Shown here one piece after another: positions 1-5,384 of a stretch of 5,384 nt of DNA (position 1 is the first letter of the stretch; each line of letters opens with the position of its first letter). The position numbers and the translations under genes are program-made. Below the pieces are notes generated by a model. That model saw only the letters and a program-made list of their open reading frames with translations, ran no database searches and had not been told where the DNA came from. The stretch covers positions 2,351 through 7,734 of the forward strand of contig DMYZ01000039.1 in assembly GCA_003483565.1 (NCBI GenBank), given 5' to 3'. This DNA comes from Prevotella sp. GTDB taxonomy: Bacteria; Bacteroidota; Bacteroidia; Bacteroidales; Bacteroidaceae.

Positions 1-698
1 CTCCATGTATGGAATGGGAACAAAGCTCCAAGCACTCCGAAACCAATAAAGATAAACGGGAAGAAAACTTTTTGGATATGAACAGGAATATTATTCATGG
101 CAGCAATCTTGCTTACCTCCATAGTGGTAGCTCCACTGAAATAGTAGATGCCGAGAATACCAATGATAAGCAAAGCACTACCGCCCATCAGCATCAAGGT
201 CAGTTTCATTGCTGCATATTCTTTAGGACCTGTACCCCACACACCAATAAGAAGGTACATAGGAATAAGTGCCACCTCATAGAACATAAACATCGTGAAC
301 ATGTCTGTTGAGATGAAAAATCCAAATACACCGGAACTCAAAAGAGTAAACCAAAGGAAATATTCTTTCTTCATAGGCTGTAATTGCCATGAAGCGAATG
401 TACCGGTAAAGACGATGATGGCAGATAAGAGAATCATCACAACTGAAATTCCATCAACACCAACACTATATGCGATATTCAGAGGTTTAAACCAAGGAAT
501 GCTGTAAGTGAAAAGCATGGCATCGGTATTACCTGCATTACGCATCTGAACAAATGTAATGGTAAGCCAAATAGCCATAACGAGCAATACGCTTGCACCG
601 ACCACCATCACGCCACGAACCTGATTGTCACTCTTGGCGAGCCACATGCCTAACAGCATCAGAAGTGGAATTACTACGAATAATGTTAATATACTCAT
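1..698 (-). CDS. nuoM: NADH-quinone oxidoreductase subunit M, N-terminal part
   Basis: This is the antiporter-like subunit M of complex I, a cytoplasmic-membrane protein that forms one of the proton-translocation units next to NuoL. It starts at the ATG at 698-696 and stays open for 232 codons to the left edge, so about half of a usual protein of roughly 500 residues is present. Visible landmarks are hydrophobic helices from residue 1 on, the family motif VGVDGIS at 79-85, the helix-5 glutamate E141 in FYEVALIP (equivalent to E. coli E144), and PFHTW at 228-232 at the end of helix 7. The family lysine of helix 7 (E. coli K234 in AVKMP) aligns with L223 in GVLGA, which is unusual. Eighteen nt separate it from nuoL. 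The leader just before the ATG is A-rich (CAGAAAAA) without a Shine-Dalgarno site. Identity is secure; the state of the remaining half cannot be judged. Confidence 0.95.
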   Translation of the reverse strand, partial: MSILTLFVVIPLLMLLGMWLAKSDNQVRGVMVVGASVLLVMAIWLTITFVQMRNAGNTDAMLFTYSIPWFKPLNIAYSVGVDGISVVMILLSAIIVFTGTFASWQLQPMKKEYFLWFTLLSSGVFGFFISTDMFTMFMFYEVALIPMYLLIGVWGTGPKEYAAMKLTLMLMGGSALLIIGILGIYYFSGATTMEVSKIAAMNNIPVHIQKVFFPFIFIGFGVLGALFPFHTW

Positions 699-716
699 TT
701 TTTCTGAATATTCAAA

Positions 717-2705
717 TTAAAGAAGAATACTAAGTAACACTAAGGTAAGGGCCACAGTACCGGTAATAAACCAAGCCGCATACTGACGGACATCACCACT
801 CTGCCATGGGCGAATAGTCTCACCTGCTTCCTGTGTACTCCAAGCCATAAAGTTAAAGGATCCGTCAATGACATGACGGTCAAACCAAGCTATTGGTTTT
901 GAGAAGCACCCAAAGACAATCTTATGAGTGAAGAATTGCCAGGCATCATCAATATAAAAACGATTGAGAGCTGCCTTATGAAGCCCTGGCATTTTGCGAG
1001 CCAATATATCTGGAACTGGATTATGCTTTGGCATATACATCCATGTTGCAAATATAATACCTATTAGCGCAGCAATAATACTTGTCGTGGCAATAGATGG
1101 ATTAATGCCTAAATGAAAGGCCAAGCCGTCAGCTGAAACAAAATTACCCATAGGAATAAATCCGGCAACACAGGAGATAACGGTAAGGAATACCAGCGGC
1201 CCCCACATTACTGCAGGAACTTCTGCCGGCCGCTTACGATGCTCAGGGTCAAGTTCATAATAACTCTGTCCCCAGAATATAACATAATAGAGACGGAACA
1301 TATAGAATGAAGTCATTGCTGCAACAAGTGTCATCCACCATTTGAAGAATACTCCCTGCCAGCCCGGCATCATACCGCAGGCATCTATAATGGCATCCTT
1401 TGAGAAGAAGCCGGCAAACGGTGGTATACCGGAAATAGCCAGACATCCTATAAGGAAACATATATTGGTAATCTTCATATACTTATGCAATCCACCCATA
1501 TAGTCCTTGAAGTTGCTGCCAATGATAACAATAATAGCACCAGAGCAAAGGAAGAGGAGAGCTTTGAACATAGCATGTGTAAAGAGATGGAACATAGCCG
1601 CAGTATAACCGAGACCTCCATGTTCGGGATCAAGACTGAATCCAACACCCAGGGCAACCAGCATATAGGCTATCTGAGAAATGGTGGAGAAAGCTAGTCC
1701 TCGCTTGATATCACGCTGGCAGCAAGCCACTGCTGCTGCATAGAAAGCAGTGAAAGCTGCTATCCAAGCTATCCAGTGAAGCTGGTTAACAGCGCCAAAC
1801 TTTACATAAATCGGGAAGAGAGAAGCAACCTGGTATACACCGGCCACAACCATTGTTGCAGCATGGATCAAAGCAGACACTGGGGTCGGCCCTTCCATAG
1901 CATCAGGCAACCATATATGCAACGGAAACATTGCTGATTTACCGGCACCACCGATAAACATCAGAAAGAGTGATGTAGGAATAACCCAGGTCAAAGCCGG
2001 GTTCGAAGCTATGGCAGCCAGATGTTTGGCAAGCCCCGGTGATACATTCAAGTCATAGTTGAATGTGCCGACATAGAAACTGAAGAACAATATACCGATA
2101 AGGAAAAACAAATCGGCAAAACGAGTAACAATGAAAGCTTTTTTTGAAGCGTGCACTGCTGCATGCTTGGGATAATAAAATCCGATAAGCAAATAAGAGC
2201 AGACACCTACCAATTCCCAGAAGAGATACATCTGGAAAATATTGGTAGCTACAACCAAACCAAGCATACTCATGGTAAAGAGAGAAAGAAAAGCATAGAA
2301 ACGCTGGAATCCTTTCTCATAACCAACCTTGTGATATTTCTCATCACGCTCTGCCATATAGCCCAAAGAATAAATATGGACCATGAAACTAACCGTTGTA
2401 ATGACGATAAGCATCATCACGCTGATTGGAGTAAGGCGGAAACCAATGTTGAAAGTCAACAGTTCGGTAAATTTAAGCCAAGTAAAATTAAATACGGTAA
2501 CCGTAGGATACAGACCGTCGGCACCACGGCCGTTAACGAAGAAATACTCATAAGCAGTGTACAGAGACATTGCAAAAAGTACGCCTAAAACAGTTGTACC
2601 AATGCTGAAAGCTACCTTTTCTTTCATCTTCATACCGAAAAGGCCAAGCACTAAGAAGCTCAGGAACGGTAAAAGAAGTATTAAAAATGAATAACTGTAT
2701 TCCAT
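717..2705 (-). CDS. nuoL: NADH-quinone oxidoreductase subunit L
   Basis: NuoL is the distal antiporter-like proton-pumping subunit of complex I, in the cytoplasmic membrane. The protein has 662 residues, against 613 in E. coli; part of the extra length lies in loops near residues 55-80 and 118-133. All the main channel residues are present: E164 in FWELVG (E. coli E144), D198 (D178), K256 in GAGKSA (K229), H281 in ALIHAAT (H254), H373, H377 and K381 in FHLFTHAMFK (H334, H338, K342), and K436-D437 in FFSKD (K399-D400). The C-terminal part carries NRFYIDDAW at 581-589, typical of the segment leading into the lateral helix and the last membrane anchor. The first ATG is preferred because it gives the usual short N-terminus before a hydrophobic helix at about 6-24. 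It lies 8 nt after the nuoK stop, and its leader (AAAGACAATA) shows only a weak ribosome site. The gene appears intact and functional. Confidence 0.98.
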   Translation of the reverse strand: MEYSYSFLILLLPFLSFLVLGLFGMKMKEKVAFSIGTTVLGVLFAMSLYTAYEYFFVNGRGADGLYPTVTVFNFTWLKFTELLTFNIGFRLTPISVMMLIVITTVSFMVHIYSLGYMAERDEKYHKVGYEKGFQRFYAFLSLFTMSMLGLVVATNIFQMYLFWELVGVCSYLLIGFYYPKHAAVHASKKAFIVTRFADLFFLIGILFFSFYVGTFNYDLNVSPGLAKHLAAIASNPALTWVIPTSLFLMFIGGAGKSAMFPLHIWLPDAMEGPTPVSALIHAATMVVAGVYQVASLFPIYVKFGAVNQLHWIAWIAAFTAFYAAAVACCQRDIKRGLAFSTISQIAYMLVALGVGFSLDPEHGGLGYTAAMFHLFTHAMFKALLFLCSGAIIVIIGSNFKDYMGGLHKYMKITNICFLIGCLAISGIPPFAGFFSKDAIIDACGMMPGWQGVFFKWWMTLVAAMTSFYMFRLYYVIFWGQSYYELDPEHRKRPAEVPAVMWGPLVFLTVISCVAGFIPMGNFVSADGLAFHLGINPSIATTSIIAALIGIIFATWMYMPKHNPVPDILARKMPGLHKAALNRFYIDDAWQFFTHKIVFGCFSKPIAWFDRHVIDGSFNFMAWSTQEAGETIRPWQSGDVRQYAAWFITGTVALTLVLLSILL

Positions 2706-2713
2706 TATTGTCT

Positions 2714-3022
2714 TTAGAATTTCATATTTTCAATACTGTTCACCTGATCACTATGATAGTTGCGGTAAACATTGATTATAATTGCAAGGGCGACAGCTGT
2801 TTCTGCAGCACTCACTCCAATAGAGAACAGAGAGAAGAAGAACCCTTCAAACTGGCCCGGATAGAGGATACGGTTAAAAACAGCAAAGTTTAAATCTGCA
2901 GAATTCAACACTAACTCAATGGAAATGAGCATAGCAACAAGGTTACGACGGGTAACGAAGCCATAGACACCAATAAAGAAAAGCAGTGTACTAAGCACTA
3001 AAAAACATTGTACAGGAATCAT
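2714..3022 (-). CDS. nuoK: NADH-quinone oxidoreductase subunit K
   Basis: NuoK is the small three-helix membrane subunit of complex I, homologous to MrpC, which sits between NuoJ and NuoN and contributes to the proton path. The product has 102 residues, close to the 100 of E. coli. It begins MIPVQ, like the E. coli MIPLQ, which fixes the start. Both membrane glutamates are present: E36 in ISIELVLN (helix 2, E. coli E36) and E74 in SAAETAVALA (helix 3, E. coli E72). A cytoplasmic loop with R25 and R26 follows helix 1. The start codon overlaps the nuoJ stop in an ATGA quartet, and a perfect AGGAGG lies 7 nt upstream inside the end of nuoJ, so translation is probably coupled. The last ten or so residues form a polar tail that is of little diagnostic value. 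Confidence 0.97.
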   Translation of the reverse strand: MIPVQCFLVLSTLLFFIGVYGFVTRRNLVAMLISIELVLNSADLNFAVFNRILYPGQFEGFFFSLFSIGVSAAETAVALAIIINVYRNYHSDQVNSIENMKF

Positions 3023-3540
3023 TTCTTATCCTCCTTTCTTGCAATCATAATACCACCAATAATACATGCCAGAAGGAATACGGATATAAACTCAAACGGG
3101 AGAACATACTCATATTTTCCGCTTCCCATAAGGCTATGACCGATAGTTGACATTGCAACTTCCTTGTTTGCCAGCTGGGCCGACATGTCGATAAATTTAT
3201 TTTTCAAAAGAACGAGCCCGACAACAGCTATGCCGATAAGAGTCATCAACACTCCGAAAAGTACACGTGACGCTTTGACATGCTCAACGAACCCTCGCAG
3301 TGTGCGCTTGGAAACCAATTGAATAGCGAAGATATACATCATCGTGATACCTCCGGCGTACACGGAAAGCTGGGCTGCACCCAAAAAGGTGTAGTCAAGA
3401 ACAAAATACATACCAGCAATACCAAAGAGTACGAACAACAGGAAAGTAGCAGCCCGCATAATTCTCTTGGTTGTAATACACATTATGGCTGAACCTAGGA
3501 TAACGACAGCCAGAATGCAGAACATAATTAATCTTGCCAT
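3019..3540 (-). CDS. nuoJ: NADH-quinone oxidoreductase subunit J
   Basis: NuoJ is a five-helix membrane subunit of complex I; its helix 3 is the flexible element that links quinone reduction to proton transfer in solved structures. The 173-residue product is near the usual bacterial length (184 in E. coli). It shows the family pattern FLGAAQLSVYAGGI at 52-65 and the C-terminal helix YVLPFEFISVFLLACIIGG at 145-163, corresponding to the family YVLPFE motif, followed by a basic tail (RKEDKK). Helix 3 differs from the common GAIMVLF pattern: here it is GGITMMY, with T66, Y69 and Q74 at usually apolar positions. The ATG at 3540-3538 is supported by an AGGAG site 11 nt upstream that overlaps the nuoI stop. 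The gene ends in a 4-nt overlap with nuoK. Confidence 0.96.
   Translation of the reverse strand: MARLIMFCILAVVILGSAIMCITTKRIMRAATFLLFVLFGIAGMYFVLDYTFLGAAQLSVYAGGITMMYIFAIQLVSKRTLRGFVEHVKASRVLFGVLMTLIGIAVVGLVLLKNKFIDMSAQLANKEVAMSTIGHSLMGSGKYEYVLPFEFISVFLLACIIGGIMIARKEDKK
3030..3035 (-). promoter_or_regulatory. Shine-Dalgarno site of nuoK
   Basis: The minus strand reads AGGAGG here, with 7 nt to the nuoK ATG, a near-ideal match to the anti-Shine-Dalgarno sequence. It lies within the last codons of nuoJ (encoding KED), just before the ATGA stop-start overlap. It fixes the nuoK start and, together with the overlap, suggests translational coupling of nuoJ and nuoK. It is notable because most other genes in this window lack such a site. 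Confidence 0.8.
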
Positions 3541-3551
3541 ATCTGTTACTT

Positions 3552-3556
3552 CTCCT
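3552..3556 (-). promoter_or_regulatory. Shine-Dalgarno site of nuoJ
   Basis: The minus strand reads AGGAG, beginning within the TAG stop codon of nuoI, with 11 nt to the nuoJ ATG. The spacing is a little long but workable, and it supports the chosen start over the internal Met at residue 6. The overlap with the nuoI stop suggests that ribosomes ending nuoI can re-initiate on nuoJ. Confidence 0.65.
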
Positions 3557-4091
3557 ATTTTGTTTTAGTATTAAACTTGCCAATCGTCTGAGGAGCACCA
3601 CCATCTATAATATTTGGCAGACTTCCTCCATCATAAACTTCCTTGTCCAGATGAAGCACCAATTTGCTACGATCGAAAACAGCATTCTCAAAATCATTCG
3701 TAAACTCGATAGAATCAAAGTTACATGCATTGACACAAAGTTGACAGAACATACAGTCACCAAGGTCGTACTGGTAATCATCAAGCTGTTTTTTCTTGCG
3801 GCCGGTCTCTTCATTTGTCTCCATGTGTGACAAAATCTTAATGGTGCCATTAGGACAAGCCTTTTCACACATTGTGCAAGCCACACACTTATGATTACCA
3901 TTCTCGTCGCGTTTGAATACCAGACGGCCACGATAACGTGGACTTACGTGCAAGGTAGTCTTACGGTTCTCAGGATACTGCTCCGTAGTCTTCGGAGTGA
4001 AAAGTTCCTTTGCAGTAACCTTCAATCCAATGGCAAGGGTCTTGACAGCATCCTTTACTCCGCCGAAATATGATTGTTTATTATCTTCCAT
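3555..4091 (-). CDS. nuoI: NADH-quinone oxidoreductase subunit I, 2x[4Fe-4S]
   Basis: NuoI is the peripheral 8Fe ferredoxin-like subunit that carries clusters N6a and N6b and passes electrons to the terminal cluster N2 in NuoB, on the cytoplasmic face of the membrane. The product has 178 residues (E. coli 180). The PRYRGR family motif is at 51-56. The first cysteine set is C69, C72, C75 and C79 (CVACTMCEKACP), and the second is C113, C116, C119 and C123 (CMFCQLCVNACN). All eight ligands are therefore present. Two points are unusual: the residue after the last cysteine of the second set is N124 rather than the common proline, and the linker between the sets carries R98-K101 (RKKK) and is about 5 residues longer than in E. 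coli. The gene begins 7 nt after the nuoH stop with an A-rich leader (GTAGAAA). Confidence 0.97.
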   Translation of the reverse strand: MEDNKQSYFGGVKDAVKTLAIGLKVTAKELFTPKTTEQYPENRKTTLHVSPRYRGRLVFKRDENGNHKCVACTMCEKACPNGTIKILSHMETNEETGRKKKQLDDYQYDLGDCMFCQLCVNACNFDSIEFTNDFENAVFDRSKLVLHLDKEVYDGGSLPNIIDGGAPQTIGKFNTKTK

Positions 4092-4098
4092 TTTCTAC

Positions 4099-5190
4099 TT
4101 AAATTTTAATGATCCAACCCATGGCTACACATACTGTAGAAAGAATCAGTACACACAGCATCAAAGGCATCAGATACTTCCACTCCAGCTTCAGGATCTG
4201 ATCGATTCGAAGACGAGGGAAAGTCCAGCGTATCCACATCAGTATACAAATGACGAACAAAGTTTTGCCAATGAACCAGATAAAACCTGGAATTAAATTC
4301 ATGACATGGTCAAATCCGCCGATACCGATATTCAAAGGCGCCCAACCACCCAAAAAGATAGTAGCAGCCAAACCGGAAATAACGACAAGATTCAAATATT
4401 CTGCCAGATAGAAATAACCGAATCCCATACCGGAATACTCCGTATGATAACCGGCAGTCAACTCACTCTCGGCCTCGGCAAGGTCAAATGGGCCACGATT
4501 GGCTTCTGCATTACCTGCAATAAGGAATACGACAAAAGCGATAATAGCCGGAATATGCCCTTGAATAATCAGCCACTGCCACGGACCCGTCTGTGCTCCG
4601 ATAATATCAGAAAGCTGCATACTGCCGCAGAAGACAACGGCTGTAATCATACACAGCCCAAGAGAAATCTCATAAGAGATCATCTGCACAGCCCCACGCA
4701 TAGCACTCAATACAGAATATTTATTATTACTACCCCATCCGGCAAGGAAGATACCTAAGACTCCCAAACTGGAAATAGCAGTAACCATAAATACACCCAC
4801 ATTGAAATCAAGGACTGCCGCACCTTTATTCCAAGGAAGGAAAGCAAAAGTAGTAACAGACGCTATAATGGTAAGGAACGGTGCCAAAGCATAAAGGAAC
4901 TTATCTGAGCGGTCCACACCGAAGATTTCCTTAATCAACATCTTCAACACATCGGCTATGACCTGGAATATGCCCCATGGGCCTACACGCATCGGGCCCA
5001 GACGACACTGGAACCATGCACAGATCTTACGCTCAAAAAATATCATAAACATGGCAATGAGGGCATAGAGGGAAAGAACAACCAGGCCGACAATGACACA
5101 TTCGATAAGGATTGACCAGAAATCTCCGAGACCCAACGTCTGACGGAGAAGACTATCAAACCATGTTGTAACTATTTTAAAATCAAACAT
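4099..5190 (-). CDS. nuoH: NADH-quinone oxidoreductase subunit H
   Basis: NuoH is the membrane subunit that builds most of the quinone entry channel and the first part of the proton path (E-channel). The product has 363 residues, longer than the 325 of E. coli, with the extra length mainly at the N-terminus and in the loop near 190-212. Family landmarks are FFERKICAW at 51-59, GPMRVGPWG at 65-73 (usually GPNRVG, so M67 replaces Asn), GWGSNNKYSVLSAMRG at 151-166, MISYEISLG at 170-178, and AEANRGPFDLAEAESEL at 228-244 followed by AGYHTEYSGM. This last stretch holds the acidic E-channel residues E228, D236, E239 and E241. WTFPRLRIDQ is at 322-331. The substrate is probably menaquinone, inferred from the likely anaerobic Bacteroidales host. 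The ATG follows an AT-rich 41-nt gap with no Shine-Dalgarno site. Confidence 0.97.
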   Translation of the reverse strand: MFDFKIVTTWFDSLLRQTLGLGDFWSILIECVIVGLVVLSLYALIAMFMIFFERKICAWFQCRLGPMRVGPWGIFQVIADVLKMLIKEIFGVDRSDKFLYALAPFLTIIASVTTFAFLPWNKGAAVLDFNVGVFMVTAISSLGVLGIFLAGWGSNNKYSVLSAMRGAVQMISYEISLGLCMITAVVFCGSMQLSDIIGAQTGPWQWLIIQGHIPAIIAFVVFLIAGNAEANRGPFDLAEAESELTAGYHTEYSGMGFGYFYLAEYLNLVVISGLAATIFLGGWAPLNIGIGGFDHVMNLIPGFIWFIGKTLFVICILMWIRWTFPRLRIDQILKLEWKYLMPLMLCVLILSTVCVAMGWIIKI

Positions 5191-5231
5191 TTGATGAATG
5201 TTTTATATTTTATATTTTACTAATACCTATA
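5191..5231 (-). other. AT-rich nuoD-nuoH spacer / nuoH leader
   Basis: This 41-nt gap is the longest in the window and is almost entirely A and T. It contains no Shine-Dalgarno site and no match that I can see to the Bacteroides promoter pattern (TTTG and TAnnTTTG). It probably acts as an unstructured translation-initiation leader, as reported for Bacteroides genes that use AT-rich upstream regions instead of Shine-Dalgarno pairing. In E. coli the genes nuoE, nuoF and nuoG occupy this junction. Confidence 0.6.
5201..5219 (-). repeat. Short tandem repeat, 7-bp unit TTTTATA (plus strand), 2.7 copies
   Basis: The plus strand reads TTTTATA, TTTTATA, TTTTA without a mismatch, giving TATAAAA units on the coding strand, about 11 nt before the nuoH start codon. 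Copy-number change by slippage could alter the leader, but with fewer than three copies this is only a possibility. It may simply reflect low-complexity AT sequence. Confidence 0.6.
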
Positions 5232-5384
5232 TCAACGATCAAGATCAGGAATGACAAAGTCGATAGAGGCTCCGGCTGCAACAAGATCTGCGATCTTCTG
5301 CCCCTTCAACATCTTATCGAAAGCACCTGCCAGAGTAAGTCCCATAGGACGCATCTTTACACGATACGGGCTCTTGTCGCCACG
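5232..5384 (-). CDS. nuoD: NADH-quinone oxidoreductase subunit D (or fused C/D), C-terminal end
   Basis: Fifty codons and a TGA stop remain of a gene entering from the right edge; it is too short to appear as a full open reading frame here. The tail matches the end of the 49-kDa quinone-site subunit: SPYRVKMRP at residues 5-13 of the fragment, LKGQKIADLVAAGASID at 26-42, and the end PDLDR. NuoD and the large subunit of [NiFe] hydrogenases are related. In hydrogenases this end reads approximately DPCxxCxxR, supplying two nickel ligands, whereas here the same stretch is DFVIPDLDR without cysteines. It is therefore a quinone-reducing complex I subunit. Bacteroidetes and E. coli often have NuoC and NuoD fused; that cannot be decided from this fragment, so nuoCD is equally possible as a symbol. 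Confidence 0.92.
   Translation of the reverse strand, partial: RGDKSPYRVKMRPMGLTLAGAFDKMLKGQKIADLVAAGASIDFVIPDLDR

Larger units (their letters stand above)
1..5384 (-). other. nuo operon segment: nuoD(CD)-H-I-J-K-L-M
   Basis: Seven consecutive same-strand genes encode complex I subunits in the conserved order D, H, I, J, K, L, M. The gaps between them are 41, 7, 14, -4, 8 and 18 nt, and none contains a recognisable promoter or a terminator hairpin. Co-transcription from a promoter beyond the right edge is therefore the simplest inference. In E. coli nuoE, nuoF and nuoG lie between nuoCD and nuoH; here only 41 nt separate nuoD from nuoH. Known 11-subunit complexes (cyanobacterial NDH-1, archaeal Fpo, and those of several Bacteroidetes and epsilonproteobacteria) lack the NADH module and take electrons from other donors. 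Both ends of the operon (probably nuoA, nuoB and the rest of nuoCD on the right; the rest of nuoM and nuoN on the left) are outside the window. Confidence 0.93.

Noticed and set aside
9..507. Two overlapping plus-strand open frames opposite nuoM
   Set aside because: Both are antisense to conserved NuoM sequence and rich in His, Asn and Thr, typical of the complement of membrane-protein codons.
705..714. Perfect 10-base palindrome TGAATATTCA in the nuoL-nuoM gap, possible operator or hairpin
   Set aside because: It is AT-rich, has no loop or U-tract for a terminator, and a 10-base palindrome in AT-rich sequence is readily expected by chance. No promoter accompanies it.
2151..2588. 145-codon open frame on the plus strand opposite nuoL
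   Set aside because: It is fully antisense to conserved NuoL codons (helices 2-5), its product is low in hydrophobic residues and resembles no family I know, and there is no ribosome site. It is a shadow of the real gene.
717..2705. NuoL as a subunit of an Mrp-type antiporter or a Hyf-type hydrogenase
   Set aside because: The lateral-helix region and the NRFYIDDAW motif, the neighbours nuoH, nuoI, nuoJ, nuoK and nuoM, and the cysteine-free NuoD tail all point to complex I.
3534..3830. Plus-strand 98-codon frame with a hydrophobic end, possible small membrane protein
   Set aside because: It is opposite the NuoI cysteine motifs and the nuoI-nuoJ junction, where the minus-strand reading is certain; the hydrophobic parts come from reverse-complemented codons.
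4306..4758. 150-codon open frame on the plus strand opposite nuoH
   Set aside because: It lies wholly opposite strongly conserved NuoH motifs. The polar product has no recognisable domain and is explained by the codon pattern of nuoH.

Overview
The window is a continuous piece of a bacterial respiratory complex I (nuo) operon, read entirely on the minus strand. In transcription order (right to left) it holds the last 50 codons of nuoD or nuoCD, complete nuoH, nuoI, nuoJ, nuoK and nuoL, and the first 232 codons of nuoM, which runs off the left edge. Coding density is very high. The gaps are 41, 7, 14, -4 (overlap), 8 and 18 nt, so a single polycistronic message is the simplest reading. I see no RNA gene, mobile element, CRISPR array, promoter or terminator inside.

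The organism is most likely a member of the Bacteroidales, probably Bacteroides or a close relative. This is inferred from the AT-rich leaders that mostly lack a Shine-Dalgarno sequence, the moderate base composition, the style of the protein variants, and a nuoD-to-nuoH junction with no nuoE, nuoF or nuoG. It is not proven by a marker gene.

The products form the membrane arm and part of the connecting Q module. NuoD C-terminus and NuoI (two [4Fe-4S] clusters) deliver electrons to quinone. NuoH is the membrane-embedded quinone channel subunit, NuoJ and NuoK lie along the central hydrophilic axis, and NuoL and NuoM are the antiporter-like proton-pumping subunits. The NuoD tail lacks the cysteines that bind nickel in related hydrogenases, so this is a quinone-linked complex and not a membrane [NiFe] hydrogenase.

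The points worth a second look are: (1) the NADH-oxidising module genes are missing from their usual place, which suggests an 11-subunit complex with an unidentified electron donor; (2) NuoM has leucine where the essential pumping lysine of transmembrane helix 7 (E. coli K234) should be; (3) there are polar substitutions in NuoJ helix 3 and an Asn-to-Met change in the NuoH quinone-channel motif; (4) NuoI has a basic insert and an atypical second cluster; (5) good Shine-Dalgarno sites occur only before nuoJ and nuoK, while nuoH has a 7-bp tandem repeat in its leader. Points 2 to 5 are seen in the sequence; their functional meaning is inference.
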